Below, in pieces: positions 8,239 to 16,814 of a DNA stretch of 64,000 nucleotides. Source of the stretch: Paraburkholderia sp. (GTDB lineage Bacteria; Pseudomonadota; Gammaproteobacteria; Burkholderiales; Burkholderiaceae); contig NZ_SCRP01000015.1 in assembly GCF_004298475.1 (NCBI RefSeq), forward strand, positions 62,001 to 126,000, given 5' to 3'. Position 1 is the stretch's first letter. Every line of letters starts with the position of its first letter. The position numbers and the translations under genes are program-made. The notes below the pieces were generated by a model. That model saw only the letters and a program-made list of their open reading frames with translations. It did no database searches and had not been told where the DNA came from.

Positions 8239-9368
8239 GAGAGCCCCACGTTCTGGAACAGGATGGCGAAGACGGCATCGGCGAGGATGACGATCGTGAT
8301 CGACGTGACGACCGACGTCGTCGTGCCCTCGCCGAGGCTTTGCGAATTCGCCTTGATGCGAAAGCCGAAGTGACAGCCGACGAGCGCAATGAGCATGCCG
8401 AACGCCACGCCCTTGCCGAGGCCGATCCACAGGTTCGCCATCGGCACGACGCTCGGCAGCGCCCGCGCGAAGTACGACATGTCGATGCCGAGCACGAGGC
8501 TCGCCGAGAGCGCGCCGCCGAGGAGCGCGATGATGTCGGTCCAGATGACGAGCAGCGGCATCGCGACGCCGAGCGCCACGACGCGCGGCAAAATCAGGCG
8601 CAGCCCGTGCGAGATGCCCATGACGCGCATGGCGTCGAGTTCCTCGGTCACGCGCATCACGCCGATCTGCGCGGTGATGGCCGAGCCCGAGCGTCCCGCC
8701 ACGAGAATCGCGGCCAGCACCGGCCCGAGTTCGCGGATCACGGCGAGGCCGAGGATGTTGACGATGTACTGGTTCGCGCCGAAGAGCCGCAACTGCTGCG
8801 CCGACAGATACGACAGCACGATGCCGATCAGGAACGCGACGAGCGCCGTGATCGGCAGCGCGCGCGCACCGGCGTTGTAGATGTTCGCGGAGATCTCGAT
8901 CCACGGCATGAGCTTCGGCTTGCGCAATACGAACAGCAGGTCGAGGACCACGCGCCCGAGCATGCCGATGCCGCCGTAGAGGTGATCGAGGAACGAGAAG
9001 ATTCCGAGGCCGAACTGCGTGACCGGATCGATGCGGATCACCTTCTCGACCGGTTCGCGCACCGAGTCGAGCAGCGCGATCCGGTTGAAGATATCGCGCT
9101 GGGTATCGGTGAGCGCGACGAGGTCGGGCGGCAGCTTGCGCCCCCAGACGCGCCAGAGCGCCTGGCCGCCGACGTGGTCCATGCGATCGACGCGCGAAAG
9201 ATCCCATTGGCCGACGTGCTCTTTGGCGAGCGCGCGCAGGCGCACTGCGGCGCCGCCCCGTTCGCGGTCGCGCGCAAGGGCGAGCGCGGTCCACTGGCCG
9301 GAGAGGCGAACGATCTTTCCGTGGGCGCCGGCCGCGATATCGAGGCCGGGCGGCGTCTCTTGAGTCAA
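8235..9368 (-). CDS. MCE lipid transporter permease (MlaE-like)
   Basis: The C-terminal part of this permease (from about residue 120) is a typical MlaE/YrbE permease with the family stretches RELGPVLAAILVAGRSGSA and GVMRVTEELDAMRVMGI. Several hydrophobic membrane segments end near NVGLS. The first 100 or so residues look like a soluble STAS-type domain fused to the permease, so no separate MlaB is needed (inference). No ATG in frame gives a sensible N-terminus; I chose a TTG at 9368 (protein about 377 residues) although no clear ribosome-binding site precedes it. It is the first gene of the four-gene operon. Confidence 0.85.
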   Translation of the reverse strand: MTQETPPGLDIAAGAHGKIVRLSGQWTALALARDRERGGAAVRLRALAKEHVGQWDLSRVDRMDHVGGQALWRVWGRKLPPDLVALTDTQRDIFNRIALLDSVREPVEKVIRIDPVTQFGLGIFSFLDHLYGGIGMLGRVVLDLLFVLRKPKLMPWIEISANIYNAGARALPITALVAFLIGIVLSYLSAQQLRLFGANQYIVNILGLAVIRELGPVLAAILVAGRSGSAITAQIGVMRVTEELDAMRVMGISHGLRLILPRVVALGVAMPLLVIWTDIIALLGGALSASLVLGIDMSYFARALPSVVPMANLWIGLGKGVAFGMLIALVGCHFGFRIKANSQSLGEGTTTSVVTSITIVILADAVFAILFQNVGLS

Positions 9369-9401
9369 GTTCGGCGAAATGACGGGGGAAGTTGAACGAT
9401 C

Positions 9402-9407
9402 ATTGTA
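9402..9407 (-). promoter_or_regulatory. Probable -10 box of the MCE lipid operon
   Basis: TACAAT on the minus strand lies 34 bases upstream of the TTG start, in the spacer shared with birA. No -35 match was confirmed. Confidence 0.4.
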
Positions 9408-9521
9408 GCGAACGCGCCCCCTTTCGGCGTCGCGGCGCACAGGGCCGCGCGCGCTCCTGCGGTGCGCGCCATCTACTCGCTCGCCGCCCGGCTGTAACGG
9501 TTCCGCGGCGGCGCCAGCTAC

Positions 9522-9527
9522 TACAAT
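9522..9527 (+). promoter_or_regulatory. Probable -10 box of birA, very close to the start codon
   Basis: TACAAT ends only 7 bases before the birA ATG at 9535. With the usual 6-8 base spacing, transcription would begin at or just before the A of the ATG, giving a leaderless mRNA. Confidence 0.4.
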
Positions 9528-9534
9528 ACCGCTC

Positions 9535-10452
9535 ATGAACGCGAAGCCCCCTTCCCCCGCTACTCCCGCCAGCCCGCCCGCCGACGACTGGCGCATCGAC
9601 CGCGAGCGCGCCGTCAGGCTGTTCGGCCCGGCCGCCCACGACTGGCCCATCGAGATCGTCGAGGAAACCGGCTCGACCAACGCCGATCTGATGACGCGCC
9701 TGAAGGCCCTGCCGCAGCGGCGTAACGCCCTCGCGCGGCCGATCGTGCGCGTCGCCTACCTGCAGACCGCAGGCCGTGGCCGGCGCGGACGCAGTTGGGT
9801 CGCGCAACCCGGCGACGCGCTGCTGTTCTCGCTCGCCTGCGTGGTGCCGCGTCCGATCGACGGCCTCGCGGGCCTGAGTCTCGCGATCGGCTCGGCGCTG
9901 GTCGACGGCCTGCGCACGCTGCCCGTCGCCGCGCCCGGCCAGATCGCGCTCAAGTGGCCGAACGACGTGCTGCTCGAAGGCGACAAGCTGGTCGGCATCC
10001 TTGTCGAGACCGCGTGGAGCACGCCGAGCGCGACGGCGGTCGTGATCGGCATCGGCACGAACGTGCGCGGCGCCGACACGCTCGCGGCGAAAGTCCGCGC
10101 GCTGAACGCAGGCGCCGACGCGCCGCCCGTGCCGGGCACGACGCCCACGGCGCTCTCGCGCGTGTGGCCGAACGCGAACCTGACCGACACGCTCGCCGCC
10201 GAACTCAACGCCCTCGAATCCGCACTGCAACGCTTCGGCCAGTCGGGCTTCGCGCCGTTTCAGGCGCGCTGGAACGCATGCCACGCGTATGCGGGCCGCG
10301 AGGTGGCGCTGTTCGAGCAGGGTAAGGAACTGATGCGCGGCGTCGCGGTTGGCGTGGATGAGCGCGGCCAGTTGCTCGTCGATACCGCGCAGGGCCGCGA
10401 AGCCGTCGCGACCGGCGATATCTCGCTGCGGATCGCGGACGGCGGCGCATGA
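9535..10452 (+). CDS. birA: Biotin--[acetyl-CoA-carboxylase] ligase
   Basis: This 305-residue biotin protein ligase makes biotinyl-AMP and attaches biotin to the carrier domain of acetyl-CoA carboxylase. The ATP/biotin motif GRGRRGRSW lies at residues 80-88 and the catalytic [17 protein letters not shown] about residues 142-158; a C-terminal SH3-like domain ends in GDISLRI. There is no N-terminal helix-turn-helix, so it should be a ligase only and not a repressor. About 20 extra residues between GTNVRG and the SH3 domain are low-complexity. The stop overlaps the coaX start by four bases. Confidence 0.95.
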   Translation: MNAKPPSPATPASPPADDWRIDRERAVRLFGPAAHDWPIEIVEETGSTNADLMTRLKALPQRRNALARPIVRVAYLQTAGRGRRGRSWVAQPGDALLFSLACVVPRPIDGLAGLSLAIGSALVDGLRTLPVAAPGQIALKWPNDVLLEGDKLVGILVETAWSTPSATAVVIGIGTNVRGADTLAAKVRALNAGADAPPVPGTTPTALSRVWPNANLTDTLAAELNALESALQRFGQSGFAPFQARWNACHAYAGREVALFEQGKELMRGVAVGVDERGQLLVDTAQGREAVATGDISLRIADGGA

Positions 10453-11345
10453 AGCGCGCGCCGAGTCATTCGCCGAATCAGCCGCCGCATTTGCCGCCGT
10501 ACTTGCTCATCGACGCGGGCAATAGCCGGATCAAGTGGGCGCTCGCCGATGCTGCGGGCGTACTCGCGCATGCAGGCGCGGCGAGCCACGACAGCCTGCA
10601 GGACGGCGCGCAGCCGCTTCCGGGCTGGTCGAATCTGCCTGCGCCGGCCAGCGCGTGGATCTCGAATGTTGCGGGCGATACCGTCGCGCAGCGGCTCGAC
10701 GCGCTCATCGAGGCGCAGTGGCCGGGCCTGCCGCGCACGGTGATTCGCGCGCGCGCGCAGCAATGCGGCGTAACCAATGACTACACGACGCCCGATGCGC
10801 TCGGCAGCGACCGCTGGGCCGGCATGATCGGCGCACGCGCTGCGTTTCCGGACGAACCGCTCCTGATTGCGACGCTCGGCACGGCTACGACGCTGGAGGC
10901 ATTGCGCGGGGACGGTACGTTCGTCGGCGGACTGATCGCGCCGGGCTGGTCGCTGATGATGCGCTCGCTCGGCGAGCATACGGCGCAGTTGCCGGTGCTC
11001 AATGTGCTCGATGCGCGCGCCGCGGGCGGGCCGATGGGTGGTGAGAGCAGCGGTGAGAACAGCGGCGACAGCAGCGGTGACGGCAGTGGCGGAGCCGAAG
11101 ACGCGCACCACGCCCTGCCGTTCGCCACCGATACGAAGCGCTCGATCGCGGCGGGCTGTGCGCTCGCGCAGGCGGCGCTGATCGAGCGCGCGTGGGCGGA
11201 TCTGGAGCACGCGTGGCATACCCCGGTGCGGCTGGTGGTGAGCGGCGGCGCGGCCGCCGTTGTGACAGCGGCGCTCAAGGTGCCGCATACTCGTCACGAT
11301 GCGCTTGTGCTCGCGGGCCTCGCGCTGATCGCGGCGCAAGCCTGA
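10449..11345 (+). CDS. coaX: Type III pantothenate kinase
   Basis: This 298-residue kinase phosphorylates pantothenate, the first step of coenzyme A synthesis. The phosphate-binding [12 protein letters not shown] begins at residue 19, followed by [12 protein letters not shown] and the [10 protein letters not shown] stretch typical of type III enzymes. Residues of about 197-217 are a Gly/Ser/Asp/Asn-rich run ([17 protein letters not shown]) encoded by imperfect 12-15 bp repeats. This insertion falls in a variable loop and probably does not abolish activity (inference). The four-base overlap with birA indicates coupling. Confidence 0.93.
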   Translation: MKRAPSHSPNQPPHLPPYLLIDAGNSRIKWALADAAGVLAHAGAASHDSLQDGAQPLPGWSNLPAPASAWISNVAGDTVAQRLDALIEAQWPGLPRTVIRARAQQCGVTNDYTTPDALGSDRWAGMIGARAAFPDEPLLIATLGTATTLEALRGDGTFVGGLIAPGWSLMMRSLGEHTAQLPVLNVLDARAAGGPMGGESSGENSGDSSGDGSGGAEDAHHALPFATDTKRSIAAGCALAQAALIERAWADLEHAWHTPVRLVVSGGAAAVVTAALKVPHTRHDALVLAGLALIAAQA

Positions 11346-11355
11346 GCGCCGGGCC

Positions 11356-11381
11356 GCGAAAGGCACGAGCGAAAGGCACAA
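11356..11381. repeat. Two tandem 13-bp units just after coaX
   Basis: GCGAAAGGCACGA is followed by GCGAAAGGCACAA, starting 10 bases after the coaX stop codon. Confidence 0.85.
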
Positions 11382-11464
11382 GCGAAGGAAAAAGCAAAGA
11401 AACACGAGCGCCGCGCACAAGACGCGCGGCGCGCAGATTAACGACATCGACGGAGCCTCACACG

Positions 11465-11704
11465 ATGCTGCGCTGGCTGATCGCCATCCTGATTCTTGCC
11501 AACCTCGCCGCGTTTGCGGCCATTTCCGGCGTATTCGGCCCGACGCCCGCTTCGGGCATGCGCGTGAGCCATCCGCTGAACCGGCAGATCCATCCCGAAC
11601 GGCTCACCGTGCGGCCGATCCTGCCGTCCGAATCGGTCGACGTGCCGCTGGTGGGCGGCCCCATTGCAGAACCGCCCGTGGAGGCCTCTTCACTTGCGCA
11701 GTGA
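11465..11704 (+). CDS. Small membrane-anchored protein of unknown function
   Basis: This 79-residue protein has one N-terminal hydrophobic segment (about residues 2-24, MLRWLIAILILANLAAFAAI). A short Pro-rich tail follows. The opening resembles the N-termini of SPOR-domain proteins that often follow coaX in beta-proteobacteria, but no SPOR domain is present here. It may be a shortened form of that gene or an independent small protein. The preceding GACGGAGCC gives a reasonable ribosome-binding site. It probably belongs to the birA-coaX transcript. Confidence 0.65.
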   Translation: MLRWLIAILILANLAAFAAISGVFGPTPASGMRVSHPLNRQIHPERLTVRPILPSESVDVPLVGGPIAEPPVEASSLAQ

Positions 11705-11739
11705 GCGCTTGCGGCAGACATGCACGACGCGTGCGGCGC

Positions 11740-12225
11740 TCAGTCTTGCTGCGCGCGCACCTTCTTGAGCAGCTTCGTCGTCGAGCGATCGTGCTCGAAC
11801 GGAATCGCGAGCGCCGTTCCGCCCCAGCCGCGCACGAGCGCCGATTCGGGTAGCGCGTCCATATCGTAGTCGCCGCCCTTCACGAGCACGTCGGGACGCA
11901 GCGCCCCGATCAATTCGACCGGCGTGCGCTCGCCGAAACACACGACCCAGTCCACGCTCTCCAGCGCCGCGAGCAGCGCCATGCGATCGTTTTCCGTGTT
12001 GATCGGACGGTCGTCGCCCTTGCCGAGCATGCGCACCGACGCATCGCTGTTCACCCCGACAATCAGCGTCGCGCCCAGCGCCTTCGCGTCGGCGAGATAG
12101 GTCACGTGGCCGCGATGAAGGATGTCGAAGACGCCGTTGGTGAACACCACCGGAGCGTCGAGCGTCGGGCGCAGTTGCGCGAGCGCCTCGCGCGTCATGA
12201 TCTTGCGTTCGAAGGATGCGGGCAT
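11740..12225 (-). CDS. rfaE2: D-glycero-beta-D-manno-heptose 1-phosphate adenylyltransferase
   Basis: This 161-residue nucleotidyltransferase makes ADP-heptose for the lipopolysaccharide inner core. The motif FTNGVFDILHRGHVTYL (about residues 28-44) includes the HxGH-type nucleotidyl-transfer signature, and LVGVNSDASVRML follows. It corresponds to the C-terminal half of E. coli HldE; beta-proteobacteria normally carry the two halves as separate genes, so this is not a truncation. Codons upstream of MPASFERK run into the repeat-rich spacer, so 12225 was chosen as the start. The ferritin-like gene lies 155 bases upstream on the same strand. Confidence 0.94.
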   Translation of the reverse strand: MPASFERKIMTREALAQLRPTLDAPVVFTNGVFDILHRGHVTYLADAKALGATLIVGVNSDASVRMLGKGDDRPINTENDRMALLAALESVDWVVCFGERTPVELIGALRPDVLVKGGDYDMDALPESALVRGWGGTALAIPFEHDRSTTKLLKKVRAQQD

Positions 12226-12297
12226 CGAAGGAAACTCGATAAAGAAAGGCCGACGAGAAAGGCCAACGTAAATGGCCAACAAAAGCGGCCAACGGAA

Positions 12298-12327
12298 ACG
12301 GCCCGGCGCGCTAACGCGCCGGGCCGT
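12298..12327 (-). terminator. Terminator hairpin after the ferritin-like gene
   Basis: A perfect 13-bp GC-rich stem (ACGGCCCGGCGCG and complement) has a 4-base loop. It lies 54 bases past the stop of the ferritin-like gene. The following minus-strand sequence has only short T runs. Adjacent bases 12244-12298 carry about four degenerate 12-13 bp repeats of a GGCCAAC core. Confidence 0.65.
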
Positions 12328-12380
12328 CGTGAATTCGCGCCGCGCGCCGGCCAGGCCGGGCTGCGGCGCATGCCCGGGCG

Positions 12381-13253
12381 TCAGGCGGGTTGTTGCCCCG
12401 TGCCTTGCTCCGCCTGCAGGCGCAACACCACTTCCTTGCGATAGCGGTTCAGTTCCTGCGCCGTGGTGAACGTGCGCTCGAACAGGATCGACAGGTTGTG
12501 CAGGATACGCTCGACGACCTTCTTTTCCCAGCCGTCGTCGAAGCGGATCTGCTCGTCGAGCCAGCGCTCGAGCCATTCCGGATCGGGCAGACGCGACTGC
12601 ACCGTATCGCGCGGGAAGAGCGACTGGTTCACGTGCAGGTTGGTCGGGTGCAGCGGCTTGTCGGTGCGGCGCGCCGACGCCATCAGCACGCCGATCTTCG
12701 CGAACGCCGCGCGGGCTGCGTCGCCGAAGTTCGTGAGCGCCTTCTTCATGTAGCGCAGGTAGGCGCCGCCGTGGCGCGCTTCGTCGCGCGAGATGGTTTC
12801 GTAGATGGCCTTGATGACCGGCTCCGTGTGCCATTCGGCAGCGCGGCGATACCAGTGGTTCAGGCGGATTTCGCCGCAGAAATGCAGCATCAGCGTTTCG
12901 AGCGGCGGCGCCGGATCGAACTCGAAGCGCACCGCGTGCAGTTCTTCCTCGGTCGGCACGAGTTCCGGCTTGAAGCGGCGCAGGTACTCCATCAGCACGA
13001 GCGCATGCTTCTGCTCCTCGAAGAACCACACGCTCATGAACGCGGAAAAGTCGCTGTCGTCATGGTTGTCGCGCAGGAACATCTCGGTGGCCGGCAGCGC
13101 CGACCATTCCGTGATCGCGTTCATCTTGATGGTTTGGGCCTGCTCGTCGGTGAGGAGCGACGCGTCGAATGTGTCCCAGGGAATGTCCTTCTCCATGTCC
13201 CATCGGACCGATTCGAGCGATTTGTAAAGTTCCGGATAAAGCATCGTGTTCAT
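12381..13253 (-). CDS. Ferritin-like diiron protein (acyl-ACP-desaturase-like)
   Basis: This 290-residue protein is probably an all-helical diiron carboxylate protein. Two E-x-x-H pairs are visible, Glu80/His83 in FFEEQKHALVL and Glu158/His161 in SRDEARHGG, plus Glu49 and Glu128 as likely further iron ligands. This is the ligand pattern of ferritin-like oxidases and soluble desaturases. It is commonly annotated simply as ferritin family in Burkholderia; substrate and partner are unknown. No signal peptide is present. The gene stands alone, with a 485-base upstream spacer and a terminator hairpin after it. Confidence 0.8.
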   Translation of the reverse strand: MNTMLYPELYKSLESVRWDMEKDIPWDTFDASLLTDEQAQTIKMNAITEWSALPATEMFLRDNHDDSDFSAFMSVWFFEEQKHALVLMEYLRRFKPELVPTEEELHAVRFEFDPAPPLETLMLHFCGEIRLNHWYRRAAEWHTEPVIKAIYETISRDEARHGGAYLRYMKKALTNFGDAARAAFAKIGVLMASARRTDKPLHPTNLHVNQSLFPRDTVQSRLPDPEWLERWLDEQIRFDDGWEKKVVERILHNLSILFERTFTTAQELNRYRKEVVLRLQAEQGTGQQPA

Positions 13254-13738
13254 AGTCCCGCCCCTGATCTGCGCATAACGTGCGCATGACGATTTCGTAG
13301 CGTGCCGCGCGCTGGGCTGAACAACCCGGCGCGCAGGCGAAAGCTTTCGATTTTACGCGGTAATCGGCCGTCCAGACGCGCCCGGCAGCAGGCTCGCGCC
13401 TGCCGCCGGGCGCTCCGCGATGTTCAAATGAAAGGTGCGCTGTCGGGCTTACGCGCCGAACCTGGACGCAGACGCCATTCCTGGAACCCCGCTGCCGGTG
13501 CATCCGCCGGACATCGTTCACGTCGCCTGGCTTGCCTGACACGCTTGTTTGACACCCGGCCAGCCGCTGCCGCAAACGCCATGCGACATATTGCCGCACC
13601 ACTGCCATCTGTCGTGCCCGGAACACACCTGCCTTCCATTTCGACGTGGGCGCGAAGTGGGCGCGAAGTGAGCAAAAACGCGCCAAACAACGTCCAAAAC
13701 AGCCGAAAAACCTTGGATCAGCATAGCACGCGGACCTT
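13254..13738. other. Intergenic region upstream of the ferritin-like gene
   Basis: No gene is supported in these 485 bases; open frames here have unlike codon use and no recognisable product. A tandem 11-bp duplication of GTGGGCGCGAA lies near 13646-13667. The promoter of the ferritin-like gene must lie here, but I could not place it. Confidence 0.6.
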
Positions 13739-14947
13739 TCAGCCCCGGCGCGCGGCCTCCGGGCGGGCCGGTTCGCCACCTGCAGGAGGCTTGAGCCAGG
13801 TCAATAGCACCTCGCGCTGCGCGAGCGTGTCCTGATAGCCGAGTTCAATCAGTTCGCAGGTAAACGCCCGCTCGAACAGGAGGTAGCTCGCGAATGCGGC
13901 CCCCGAAGCGCGATTGCCGCCCACGGCGCCCAGCAGCATGCGCACCGACGCGGGCAATTCCAGCAGATGCCGCGCGGCGATCAGCTCGATGCGCTTGCGC
14001 GGTGCGATCGTCAGGACGTCGACGTGATGCCAGGCGCTCTCGGGTTCGACCGTGTGCGGCAGTTGCAGCACCACCCGGTTGATGTGCTCGAGGCGCTCGA
14101 TGTCGGCGCCGAGCGAATCGAGGAACACGCTCGCGAGCACCTGCTGGCCGATCTGCGCGAGCGACGGATAGACGTCGATGTCGGGACGCGCGGCGGGCAC
14201 CTCGGGCGACGGCGCGCCAGCGCCGATCACGACGATGCGCCGTGCGCCGAAGTGAATGGCGGGACTGAGCGGCGCGATCTGGCGAATCGAACCGTCGCCG
14301 AAATATTCGTGGCGGCCGTCGAGTTCGAGGCGCACGGCGGGAAACACGTACGGAATCGATGCCGACGCGAGCAGGTGCGCGGGCGTGAGCGCCACCATGC
14401 GCGCCGTGCGCTGGGCGCGGCGCCAGGCGCTGATCGGCTCGCTGGCTTGATAAAAGGTCAGATGCCGCCCCGACGAATAACTGATTGCCGTGACGGCGAG
14501 CGCGTGCAGACGGCGCTCGTCGAGCATCTGCTCGATGCGGTGAAAGCTCATCGTGCGCGCAAGCAGGTGTTCGAGCGGCCCGTTGTCGAGCAGCGTGCGC
14601 GGCATGCGGCGCGCTCCGAAGCCGAACGTGGCCCAGCCGAACGCGAGCGCCGCGAGCCAGCGCGCACCCGCTGCGGCAATGCCCGGCCAGTCCGTGCGAT
14701 AGACCTGACCGGCGGTGATGTTCGACCAGACGTCGACGAGACGCGCCGCGCCCTGCGCGAAATCGTCCGCATGACTCGCGATCGACGTCGCGTTGATCGC
14801 CCCGGCCGAGGTGCCGCAGATGACCGTGAACGGCATCTCGCGGCGCTCGGGCGAGGCTTCCTGCGCCAGCTCGGCAAGGGCGCGCAGCGCACCGGCCTGG
14901 TAGGCCGCGCGTGCGCCTCCGCCCATCATCACGAGCGCAAGCCGCAT
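13739..14947 (-). CDS. Patatin-like phospholipase
   Basis: This 402-residue patatin-family lipid acyl hydrolase has the glycine-rich oxyanion motif MGGGARAAYQAGAL at residues 8-21. The nucleophile elbow is GTSAG with Ser47, and the catalytic aspartate is in FGDGSIRQ, completing the Ser-Asp dyad. A C-terminal DUF3336-like or patatin-associated region follows. No signal peptide is seen, so it is probably cytoplasmic or loosely membrane-associated. phaM starts a minus-strand run whose stop is 56 bases upstream of this gene; co-transcription is likely. Some patatin proteins act on PHB granules, but this is only a possibility here. Confidence 0.87.
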   Translation of the reverse strand: MRLALVMMGGGARAAYQAGALRALAELAQEASPERREMPFTVICGTSAGAINATSIASHADDFAQGAARLVDVWSNITAGQVYRTDWPGIAAAGARWLAALAFGWATFGFGARRMPRTLLDNGPLEHLLARTMSFHRIEQMLDERRLHALAVTAISYSSGRHLTFYQASEPISAWRRAQRTARMVALTPAHLLASASIPYVFPAVRLELDGRHEYFGDGSIRQIAPLSPAIHFGARRIVVIGAGAPSPEVPAARPDIDVYPSLAQIGQQVLASVFLDSLGADIERLEHINRVVLQLPHTVEPESAWHHVDVLTIAPRKRIELIAARHLLELPASVRMLLGAVGGNRASGAAFASYLLFERAFTCELIELGYQDTLAQREVLLTWLKPPAGGEPARPEAARRG

Positions 14948-15003
14948 GATGCCGACGCTCCCCGTGTGCGCTCTCGCGCAGGTTCAACCGTGCGCCGCGC
15001 GCC

Positions 15004-15747
15004 TCACTCGGGCTGCGCCGGCGCCTTCTTCGTGCCGCGCGGCGCGGACGTCTTGCCCGCGCTGCGCTTCGCTGCGGGCTTCGCGTTCGTGCTCGCCGCC
15101 GTGCCCGCCTGCGCCGCTGCCGTGGCTGCTGCTGTAGCGGCTGCTGTAGCGGCTTCCTGAGCAGCCTCGGCCGCAGCCGCGGGCTGCGTCATCGCGAACT
15201 GCGCGAGCTGATTGAATTGCGACTGGAGCATGTTCCACCATGCGGAGGCATCGAAGCCCGGCGGCGGTGCGCCGTCCGCTCCGGCAGCCTCAGCCTCAGC
15301 CGCGGGCGGCGGCTCGGGCTCGCGAGCGGCCTTCGCACTGGCGTTCGCCGACGCGTGCGGCGATGCGCTCTCCGATGACGATGACGGCGACATCTGCGAC
15401 TGCGCGAACGCACCGAACGCGCGCAGCGTCGAGAGCGTGGCGCGCTGCACTTCGAGCGCCTGGATCGACGACTGCAGCATGCTCAGGTTCAGCTTGAGCC
15501 ATTGCTCGACGGCGCGCAGATCGGTGATGCGCTTGTCCAGTTCTTCGATGTTGGTGAGCGGGGCCATCATGTCGGACATCATCGACAGCGACGGCCCGAA
15601 GCCCTGCGCCATGCCCGGTTCGCTGCCCGGAAACGCGCTGCCGAACGGCGTGAGGCGCATCATCCCCCACATGCGATCGAGCATTTCGGCGGGTGGGAAA
15701 CCGGGAAAGCCCGGGAACGGCGGCACGGAGCCTGCTGGGTCGGTCAT
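15004..15747 (-). CDS. phaM: Polyhydroxyalkanoate granule regulatory protein PhaM
   Basis: This 247-residue protein matches PhaM, which activates PHB synthase and ties PHB granules to the nucleoid. The conserved start has [20 protein letters not shown] and MRLTPFG, then a helical region with [20 protein letters not shown]. The C-terminal third is Ala/Thr-rich, including a run of AATAAATAAATAAA coded by 12-bp repeats, and ends in a basic [19 protein letters not shown] tail. That tail corresponds to the DNA-binding tail known in Ralstonia PhaM. The start at 15747 follows an AGGAG-type site. The acyl-CoA gene cluster upstream and patatin gene downstream fit a role in PHB turnover. Confidence 0.88.
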   Translation of the reverse strand: MTDPAGSVPPFPGFPGFPPAEMLDRMWGMMRLTPFGSAFPGSEPGMAQGFGPSLSMMSDMMAPLTNIEELDKRITDLRAVEQWLKLNLSMLQSSIQALEVQRATLSTLRAFGAFAQSQMSPSSSSESASPHASANASAKAAREPEPPPAAEAEAAGADGAPPPGFDASAWWNMLQSQFNQLAQFAMTQPAAAAEAAQEAATAAATAAATAAAQAGTAASTNAKPAAKRSAGKTSAPRGTKKAPAQPE

Positions 15748-15876
15748 GCGGATCTCCTCGCACGGTTGGAGGTCAAGTGAAAACACGGTTGTCCGATCAT
15801 ACCCCGCAGACCGTGCCGTGCGCGATGGCTCGCGCCCGCGCGCGCCGCAGTGTCCGCCACGGACGTTGAGCAGACA

Positions 15877-16767
15877 TCAAGCGCCGAACAGGTCGCCGGA
15901 AGGATCGCTGAACGGGTCGCCAGAAGAATCGCCGAACGGGTCGCCAAACGGATCGCCCCCGGGAAAATCCGGCGCGCGCCGCTCGCGCAGCGACTGCACG
16001 CCCTCGCGCACATCCGGGCCCGCGAAGCCCATGAATTCGAGCGCGAGCGACGTGTCGAAAGTCGGCCCCGCCATGCGCAGCCAGTTGTTGAGCGCGTACT
16101 TGGTCCAGCGCACGGCGGTCTGCGAGCCGTTCGCGAGCCGCGTTGCCACCTCGAACGCCTTCGGCAGCAGATCGCTTTCGTCCACCGCCAGCGACACGAG
16201 GCCGATGCGCTCCGCTTCCTCGCCGCTCACCGGTTCGCACAGCAGCAGGTAGTACTTCGCCTTCGCCATGCCGCACAAGAGCGGCCACACGATCGCCGCA
16301 TGATCGCCCGCGGTGACGCCGAGCCGCGTATGGCCGTCGATGATGCGCGCGGTCTTCGCCGCGATCGAGATATCGGCGAGCAGGCCCGCGACGAGCCCCG
16401 CGCCCACGGCCGGGCCGTGCATCGCCGAAACGACCGGCTTGCTGCAATTGATCACGTTGTAGACGAGGTCGCGCGCCTCGCGCCACACGCGCGCGCGCAC
16501 GTCGAAATGCGTGGCCATGTCCTCGACGAGCTGCAGATCGCCGCCCGCCGAAAAACCCTTGCCCTCGCCGCGGATCAGCGCAACGCGCGCATCGGGATCG
16601 CGGTCCACGTCGCGCCAGATTTGCGCGAGTTCGCGGTGCATGTCGGCGTTGGCGGTCGCAAGCCCGCTCTTGTTCGCGCCTTCGCCGCTCATCACGATTT
16701 CGACGATGCCGTGCTCGTGCCGCTGCACGCGCAGGGCGCGATAGTGTGCGTAGAAAGGATCGTTCAT
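15877..16767 (-). CDS. Enoyl-CoA hydratase/isomerase family protein with repeat tail
   Basis: This 296-residue crotonase-fold enzyme acts on acyl-CoA thioesters. The oxyanion-hole stretches are [12 protein letters not shown] (about residues 67-78) and [14 protein letters not shown] (about 117-130). The catalytic acid position is in the VTAGDHAAI region, where an Asp replaces the usual Glu, so specificity may differ from a standard hydratase. The last 25 or so residues are an acidic tail of GDPFGD-like repeats coded by 12-bp units, absent from most relatives. The FAH hydrolase gene lies 47 bases upstream on the same strand, which suggests a degradative operon. Confidence 0.87.
   Translation of the reverse strand: MNDPFYAHYRALRVQRHEHGIVEIVMSGEGANKSGLATANADMHRELAQIWRDVDRDPDARVALIRGEGKGFSAGGDLQLVEDMATHFDVRARVWREARDLVYNVINCSKPVVSAMHGPAVGAGLVAGLLADISIAAKTARIIDGHTRLGVTAGDHAAIVWPLLCGMAKAKYYLLLCEPVSGEEAERIGLVSLAVDESDLLPKAFEVATRLANGSQTAVRWTKYALNNWLRMAGPTFDTSLALEFMGFAGPDVREGVQSLRERRAPDFPGGDPFGDPFGDSSGDPFSDPSGDLFGA
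15883..15960. repeat. 12-bp imperfect tandem repeats in the enoyl-CoA hydratase tail
   Basis: About six imperfect copies of a 12-bp unit close to GAACGGGTCGCC code for the [19 protein letters not shown] tail just before the stop codon at 15877. The unit length keeps the reading frame. Confidence 0.85.
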
Positions 16768-16814
16768 GCGCAGGTTCTCCTTGCTTCGGATGGCTGACGA
16801 CTTTTAAGCGATGC

